From: Victivallis vadensis
GTDB lineage: Bacteria > Verrucomicrobiota > Lentisphaeria > Victivallales > GWF2-50-93
Direction: 5' to 3'
Length of the DNA stretch: 10,575 nucleotides
NCBI GenBank assembly: GCA_020718525.1
Contig: DYRX01000136.1
Span: 1 to 10,575, forward strand
The notes under the pieces: model-generated
The model's database searches: none
The model's input: the letters and a program-made list of their open reading frames with translations, nothing else
What the model was told of the DNA's origin: nothing
In this document: in pieces, positions 7,271 to 10,575 of the stretch
Position numbering within the stretch: position 1 is the stretch's first letter
Layout of the letters: each line of letters starts with the position of its first letter
Position numbers and translations under genes: made by a program

Positions 7271-7861
7271 ATGGCGACGGATCTTTTTCCTATATATATT
7301 CAAGAAAACTATGAAATATGCCAATACAGGCACGCTTGCGCGATATTGGCAAAGGATTTTCCGGAAGAATTTAACGATATCTGCGATATTCTGGCAAGGT
7401 TCAAGCTAAATAAAAGTTGGATTAATAATCCGGGAGGAAATAAGAGCCCGTTGGCAAAATGGATTGATCTGGAATTTAGAAAAAAGGGCTGGATTCCGAA
7501 AAATTTTGATACAAGTATAATCGTAGATCAAAACAAAATAGAATCTCCTACTCATGAAGTTGACTGTTTCAAAAATAGAATAGCCCTTGAATTGGAATGG
7601 AATAACAAAGATCCATTCTATGATAGGGATCTGAATAATTTTAGATTGCTTTTCGACTTGCGAGTTGTTTCTGTCGGAATAATCCTGACACGATGCGATG
7701 AGCTGCAAAAAATATTTGATGATCTCGGAAGAGGTTCCTCATATGGGAATTCCACCACGCACATGTCCAAGCTTCTACCAAAAATACAAGGTGGTGGCGG
7801 TGGTGGTTGCCCGATCCTGGTATTTGGAATAAAAGGACGTCTCTATGATCAAAGCAATTAA
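7271..7861 (+). CDS. Type II restriction endonuclease, BglII/BstYI-like family
   Basis: Predicted PD-(D/E)XK-fold endonuclease that cuts unmethylated DNA at a short palindrome. The catalytic block is HEVDCFKNRIALELEWN: Asp98, Glu107 and Glu109 are spaced as Asp84, Glu93 and Gln95 of BglII (D-X8-E-X-Q), but the last position is Glu rather than Gln. The rest fits the family: NNKDPFYDRDLNNFRLL, an internal strand VSVGIILTRCDEL, and a C-terminal STTHMSKLLPKI followed by a six-Gly run (174-179) and CPILVFGI. At 196 residues it is near the 200-225 of relatives. ATG 7271 is chosen over ATG 7256 because GGGAG precedes it. The gene is clearly AT-richer than its left neighbours (16 G+C of 60 at 7501-7560 against 33 of 60 at 6121-6180), which suggests acquisition. 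Recognition sequence cannot be read; relatives cut AGATCT or RGATCY. Confidence 0.83.
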   Translation: MATDLFPIYIQENYEICQYRHACAILAKDFPEEFNDICDILARFKLNKSWINNPGGNKSPLAKWIDLEFRKKGWIPKNFDTSIIVDQNKIESPTHEVDCFKNRIALELEWNNKDPFYDRDLNNFRLLFDLRVVSVGIILTRCDELQKIFDDLGRGSSYGNSTTHMSKLLPKIQGGGGGGCPILVFGIKGRLYDQSN

Positions 7862-8531
7862 TATCCCCCAACCTGGCGCTTCGCAAGATTTTATTGCTAA
7901 ACTTGGCAATCAGACATTTAGCACAATTCTAGCTGATCCTCCGTGGCGTTTTGAAAACAGGACGGGAAAAATGGCGCCAGAGCACCAGAGACTGCTTCGC
8001 TATCCCACCATGACTCTAAATGAAATATGCGAAATGCCTATTAAGAATGTTGCATCTGCAAACGCCCATTTATATCTTTGGGTTCCAAATGCATTGCTAT
8101 CGGATGGCTTGGAAGTTATGAAAAATTGGGGCTTTACTTATAAGACAAATATAGTTTGGTTTAAAACAAGAAAAGATGGTGGACCAGATGGCAGGGGTGT
8201 CGGCTTTTATTTTCGCAATGTCACCGAACTGATTTTATTTGGAATTCGTGGCCACATGCGCACATTGGATGCAGGACGAACCCAGACAAATATAATTCTA
8301 TCTCAGAAGAGAGAACATTCGAGAAAACCAGATGAAATCTATGACCTCGTAGAAGATTGCTCGCCAGGTCCATATCTTGAACTATTTGCTCGCTTTGCCC
8401 GCACAGGGTGGTCTCAATGGGGAAATGAAAATCTTGAAAAAAATTCACTTCAAGGTGTTGCTCTCCGTAGTGGACATAAAAAAGTTGAGATTTCCGAAAT
8501 TATTCAGCCCGCTCTATTTGAATCATTATAG
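7845..8531 (+). CDS. MT-A70 family DNA adenine-N6 methyltransferase (R-M partner)
   Basis: SAM-dependent methyltransferase that most likely protects the sites cut by the preceding endonuclease. The catalytic motif DPPW lies at residues 31-34 (STILADPPWRFENRTG), followed by the MT-A70 hallmarks AHLYLWVPNALLSDGLEVMKNWGF (split across about 74-97), IVWFKTRK, the Arg/Asn segment FRNVTELILFGIRG and, at the C-terminal end, PGPYLELFARFARTGWSQWGNE, which supplies the SAM-binding strand and loop. DPPW predicts N6-adenine as the product. The 228-residue length is normal for bacterial MT-A70 enzymes. ATG 7845 sits inside the end of the endonuclease gene (17-base overlap, different frame) with AAGGA seven bases upstream, so the two are probably co-translated, endonuclease first. 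No controller (C) gene is visible. The MunI methylase is a characterised type II enzyme related to this family. Confidence 0.88.
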   Translation: MIKAINIPQPGASQDFIAKLGNQTFSTILADPPWRFENRTGKMAPEHQRLLRYPTMTLNEICEMPIKNVASANAHLYLWVPNALLSDGLEVMKNWGFTYKTNIVWFKTRKDGGPDGRGVGFYFRNVTELILFGIRGHMRTLDAGRTQTNIILSQKREHSRKPDEIYDLVEDCSPGPYLELFARFARTGWSQWGNENLEKNSLQGVALRSGHKKVEISEIIQPALFESL

Positions 8532-8564
8532 ACAGAGTGGAAAAGCGTGCATTGCAAGCAATTC

Positions 8565-8615
8565 CCCTCCAGTGTGCGGTATTTTTCCACATTGGAGGGA
8601 CGAATTCAATTCGTC
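8565..8615. repeat. Intergenic hairpin plus palindrome, REP-like unit
   Basis: CCCTCCAGTGTG (8565-8576) pairs with CACATTGGAGGG (8588-8599), 11 Watson-Crick pairs and one G-T, around an 11-base loop. It is followed directly by GACGAATT-C-AATTCGTC (8599-8615), an 8-base perfect inverted repeat. The element resembles dispersed GGAGGGACG-containing repeats I associate with Verrucomicrobiota-type genomes; copy number cannot be judged here. No T-tract follows, so it is not a standard terminator, though it could stabilise the methyltransferase mRNA end. Confidence 0.6.
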
Positions 8616-8638
8616 CGATCCGCATTGCTGTTCGATCC

Positions 8639-8674
8639 TCTGATCAGACTTCAATATTAAAATTCATTATTGAA
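8639..8674. repeat. Two small palindromes in AT-rich spacer
   Basis: TCTGATCAGA (8639-8648) is a perfect 10-base palindrome. Next to it TTCAATA (8650-8656) pairs with TATTGAA (8668-8674) around 11 bases. Both lie between the larger inverted repeats; no role can be assigned. They could be operator-like sites or part of the repeat array. Confidence 0.4.
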
Positions 8675-8689
8675 TATTTCTCTGCCCCC

Positions 8690-8749
8690 CTTGCGTCTTT
8701 GCGCGAGGAGTTCTTCAATTCTTTTTCTCCTCACGCCAAGCTCGCCAAG
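8690..8749. repeat. Imperfect long inverted repeat of the GCGCGAGGAG / CTCCTCACGC type
   Basis: GCGCGAGGAG (8701-8710) pairs with CTCCTCACGC (8727-8736) with one G-T pair around a T-rich 16-base loop. The pairing continues imperfectly outward, CTTGCGTCTTT on the left against CAAGCTCGCCAAG on the right. The sequence, with CGCCAAG and CGCGAAG units, resembles a dispersed intergenic repeat seen in several phyla. It lies between the methyltransferase and the convergent lipoprotein gene and could act as a bidirectional transcript end. Confidence 0.55.
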
Positions 8750-8763
8750 CCGCGAAGTTAAAA

Positions 8764-8777
8764 GACAAGAACTTGTC
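8764..8777 (-). terminator. Weak candidate terminator for the lipoprotein gene
   Basis: On the minus strand GACAAGTTCTTGTC forms a five-pair stem with a four-base loop, followed by TTTT (8763-8760), about 35 bases past the lipoprotein stop. The stem is short and not GC-rich, so termination would be inefficient; the larger repeat at 8690-8749 further on may contribute. Confidence 0.3.
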
Positions 8778-8811
8778 CCTCGCACAAAGCCACGCAGGCA
8801 TATGCGCATCG

Positions 8812-9486
8812 TCAATCTCTTATAACAAAGAGTTTCCCCAGGCTCCAGAAGAGACCGTAGAAGACATAGCCCAACGGACCAAGTATCTTTCCCTTCCTCA
8901 AGTTGAGTTCGACTGTTGCCATGTCGGACTTGTCTTTCAAAATCTTGTTTTTTGCCTCCATCGAGTCTATGTCACCCTGTATGCGTGCCAGCTCCTTCTC
9001 TATCTGAAGGATGTCCTTGACATCCGCCGCCTTGTCAAGAAGCGTCTTGAGCCTGTCCCTGAGAGCATGGAGGCTCTTCAACCTTGCCTCCCTGTCCATA
9101 TAGGCATCTGTCATATCTCTGGCTTCGATCTTTTTTGATTCTATTTCGCCCAGCTTTTCCAGCTCGGAAAGGACATCTTCAATTTTTGCGGCGGGAATCC
9201 TGAGTTTCATTTCCATAGAGCCGTTCGGACCTGTCGCCTGTTCCTGGACATAGCCGCCGGAGGATTTTATCAGAGAAAGAGCAGTCTTGGCTGATTCGTC
9301 CACATCGTCAACTATCAAGGAAAGGGATGCGTCAACAACGACGATTCTTTCCGACTGGACTCCGTTCTGCTCCATTTCCTGAGGAAGGGTATCAGAAGAC
9401 AGATTTTGACTTGTGCATCCTGAGATCAGCATGGCAGACGAGAATAGCGCAAAAGTGCAGACAACTAGAAACCGTTTCATATTCAT
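8812..9486 (-). CDS. DUF4349-type lipoprotein
   Basis: A 224-residue envelope lipoprotein. The N-terminus MNMKRFLVVCTFALFSSAML ends in the lipobox ISGC with the lipidated Cys at residue 24; Thr at the next position gives no Asp retention signal, so outer-membrane sorting is likely if the host uses Lol. The body fits the DUF4349 family: an opening strand region (RIVVVDASLSLIVDDVDES), a SSGGYVQEQ turn, MKLRIPAAKIEDVLSELEKLG, then a long helical hairpin or coiled coil (about 120-185) with ARLKSLHALRDRLKTLL, and finally VELNLRKG and a hydrophobic C-terminus (GYVFYGLFWSLGKLFVIR). The molecular role of the family is not established. The start could also be Met3; neither has a strong ribosome site. 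It faces away from the carrier-protein gene, is convergent with the methyltransferase gene and has no operon partner in view. Confidence 0.82.
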   Translation of the reverse strand: MNMKRFLVVCTFALFSSAMLISGCTSQNLSSDTLPQEMEQNGVQSERIVVVDASLSLIVDDVDESAKTALSLIKSSGGYVQEQATGPNGSMEMKLRIPAAKIEDVLSELEKLGEIESKKIEARDMTDAYMDREARLKSLHALRDRLKTLLDKAADVKDILQIEKELARIQGDIDSMEAKNKILKDKSDMATVELNLRKGKILGPLGYVFYGLFWSLGKLFVIRD

Positions 9487-9967
9487 ATTGCTTTATCGAA
9501 CCTTGCTCGGAGCCGATTGGAATTTTCTGCAGAAGACCGCTCCGATGCCTTCCGCAGGAATTTGCAAGACCAAACAAAGCTAATTTTACCTTTCAATATT
9601 TCAAACAGAAGTCTGTTGAATTGCACGAGAAAAGTGCCAGCTCCGCAAAAGCTCAGCCTTTCTTGAAAATATAAGTGTCGGATGCTACTCTTCCACATGC
9701 ATTCTTAGATGAACGATCTTTTCTGAATCTGCGAGTCATCTGCGAATGAAATCTTCGCCCTTATCGGAGCTCTTCCTGGCACTTGGGGGCTCTTGCGAAA
9801 TCACTTTGACATTTGCCGCCAGTCTCTTGGTCGCTTTTTCCGACAAAGGCTGATGGACGGTCTTTTCTTCATTTTTTTCGCGAATATTCTGCTGGCGGCT
9901 TGATAAATCCGCTCAGCACGCTATTTTACCCGCTAAATTTTCGGACTTCAACTGTCAGGAGCGTCAC
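9487..9967. other. 480-base divergent intergenic region without a recognisable gene
   Basis: No frame here gives a protein I recognise. Noted structure: a short inverted repeat AACAGA-AG-TCTGTT (9604-9617), a TCTGCGA unit repeated within about 20 bases around 9727-9750, a T-rich tract at 9862-9880, and an 8-base inverted pair GCCGCCAG (9815-9822) / CTGGCGGC (9892-9899) that brackets the T-rich tract and ends one base before the candidate -35 box of the carrier-protein promoter. On the minus strand TTGAAA-16-TAGCTT within about 9580-9610 is a weak promoter possibility for the lipoprotein gene. The unusually long leader could hold a regulatory RNA, but I see no conserved riboswitch core. Confidence 0.5.
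9900..9927 (+). promoter_or_regulatory. Candidate sigma70 promoter for the acyl carrier protein gene
   Basis: TTGATA (9900-9905) and TATTTT (9922-9927) are 16 bases apart, the same spacing as the promoter at 7199-7226. A transcript would start near 9934 and reach ATG 9968 after about 34 bases, with AGGAG (9957-9961) as ribosome site. Confidence 0.5.
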
Positions 9968-10219
9968 ATGACGAGAGATCAGATAAGAGACACTGTTGTT
10001 GGCATAATAAATGAGATTCTTCCGGACGGGGACTGTTCGGGCGTTGATCCGGACAAGAAGCTGAGGGAACAGCTCGAGCTTGATTCAATGGATTTTCTTG
10101 ACATTGTCATGGAGCTGAGGAAAAAATATCGGATTGAGGTGCCGGAAGCCGACTATGGCCGGCTTGCGACTCTCAACAGTTGCATAGAGTACCTTGAGCC
10201 CAAGATGAAGTCGCTCTGA
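9968..10219 (+). CDS. Acyl carrier protein
   Basis: Small acidic four-helix carrier (83 residues, the normal ACP size) that holds acyl groups on a phosphopantetheine arm in fatty-acid or polyketide-type synthesis. The attachment site is Ser40 in ELDSMDFLDIVMEL, the canonical DSM/DSL motif at the start of helix II; Leu38, Asp39 and the following Met/Phe/Leu pattern are normal, and the third-helix region reads IEVPEADYGRLATL. A strong AGGAG lies six bases before ATG. Unlike a housekeeping acpP it has no fabD/fabG/fabF neighbours in view: it follows a long intergenic region and is succeeded by a transposase remnant, so it is more likely a stand-alone or specialised carrier, perhaps cut off from its pathway by insertion. 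Which synthase it serves cannot be told. Confidence 0.9.
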   Translation: MTRDQIRDTVVGIINEILPDGDCSGVDPDKKLREQLELDSMDFLDIVMELRKKYRIEVPEADYGRLATLNSCIEYLEPKMKSL

Positions 10220-10420
10220 AGACGGATATCCCCCGTCCAAGCTCTTAAGGCGATCACAGTCCTGGCGTCCCATCTCCAGAGGTGGATAGAGCACACGCTC
10301 GAGCTGGCCGGATTCCCCGCCACATGGAACTCGCTCAAGATTCTGCTCCAGACGCACTGCTACTCGACAATCATAATCCCATCCAATCTCAAGCTTGACG
10401 CAGGGGCAATTCAGAAATGA
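10220..10420 (+). pseudogene. Remnant of a DDE transposase C-terminus (IS4/IS1634-like)
   Basis: Starting at the base after the carrier-protein stop, and in the same frame, 66 codons are open before a TGA (10418-10420) but contain no start codon with a ribosome site. The translation includes LKAITVLASHLQRWIEHTLE and then LAGFPATWNSLKILLQTHCY followed by STIIIP. The pattern (helix with HLQRWIE, an ATW turn, then LQTHCYSTIIIP) is what I know from C-terminal ends of IS4/IS1634-type transposases. The DDE core and terminal repeats are not in the window, so this is a decayed fragment. After STIIIPSN the resemblance fades. The family assignment is from memory of the pattern and should be held loosely. 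Confidence 0.5.
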
Positions 10421-10575
10421 AGTAAATATCCAATACCCCCCACCATTCCTGTCGGAAATTTATCGTTCCAAATGAAAATAGCCAGCTATAGAAATTCACG
10501 GGAATAGGATAATTTGCCGGCTGTCTGCAATATCGTTCCCGGGTCAACTGCAAGCCCGAGAGAAACTTGTTTCGA

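Noticed and set aside
7078..7314. Plus-strand open frame between toroid and endonuclease genes
   Set aside because: It overlaps the 3' end of the toroid gene and the promoter and start of the endonuclease in other frames and resembles nothing known.
8537..8761. Plus-strand open frame after the methyltransferase
   Set aside because: It lies entirely in the inverted-repeat spacer; the translation follows repeat sequence and has no ribosome site.
9327..9674. Plus-strand open frame over the 5' end of the lipoprotein gene
   Set aside because: Antisense to a well-supported lipobox and signal peptide; no family resemblance.
10389..10574. Minus-strand frame open for about 60 codons at the right edge
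   Set aside because: No recognisable motif, no start in view and it overlaps the transposase remnant; it could be the tail of a gene outside the window but nothing supports it.

Overview
The window looks like a chromosomal piece from a Lentisphaerota/Verrucomicrobiota/Planctomycetota-type bacterium. This is inferred from three things: a pseudopilin of the H-X9-DG class, a secreted QW-repeat (terpene-cyclase-like toroid) protein without cyclase residues, and short intergenic inverted repeats of the sort common in those genomes. No rRNA, tRNA or CRISPR array is visible, so the assignment is not firm.

Positions 86-1973 form a rearranged block. A minus-strand single-pass membrane protein (86-574) and a plus-strand pseudopilin (523-1275) meet head to head and overlap. 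The pseudopilin lacks its prepilin cleavage site and hydrophobic helix. The membrane protein has no convincing start and its first codons are the antisense of pseudopilin sequence. Both look 5'-truncated at one junction near 520-535. A second membrane protein (1335-1973) resembles the minus-strand one in architecture and near its C-terminus. The leftmost 85 bases hold no recognisable gene.

Positions 2006-7118 form a tight co-directional run: an ABC ATPase of the LolD/MacB/YbbA type, a 1015-residue FtsX-type permease that overlaps it by one base and has ten predicted membrane segments and an unusual Pro/Arg/Ala-rich periplasmic segment, and a secreted QW-repeat toroid protein 26 bases further on. 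The pseudopilin and membrane protein just upstream are in the same direction. A dedicated envelope export or lipid/protein-handling function is a reasonable inference, but no substrate can be read from the sequence.

Positions 7199-8531 form an AT-richer island: a good promoter followed by a type II restriction-modification pair, a BglII/BstYI-family endonuclease overlapping an MT-A70-family adenine methyltransferase by 17 bases. Downstream, 8565-8777 is non-coding and packed with inverted repeats.

Positions 8812-9486 (minus) encode a DUF4349-type lipoprotein. About 480 bases of non-coding DNA follow, ending in a candidate promoter that serves an acyl carrier protein gene (9968-10219). Directly after the carrier-protein stop, and in the same frame, is a start-less remnant resembling the C-terminus of a DDE (IS4/IS1634-like) transposase. 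The last 155 bases hold nothing I can support.
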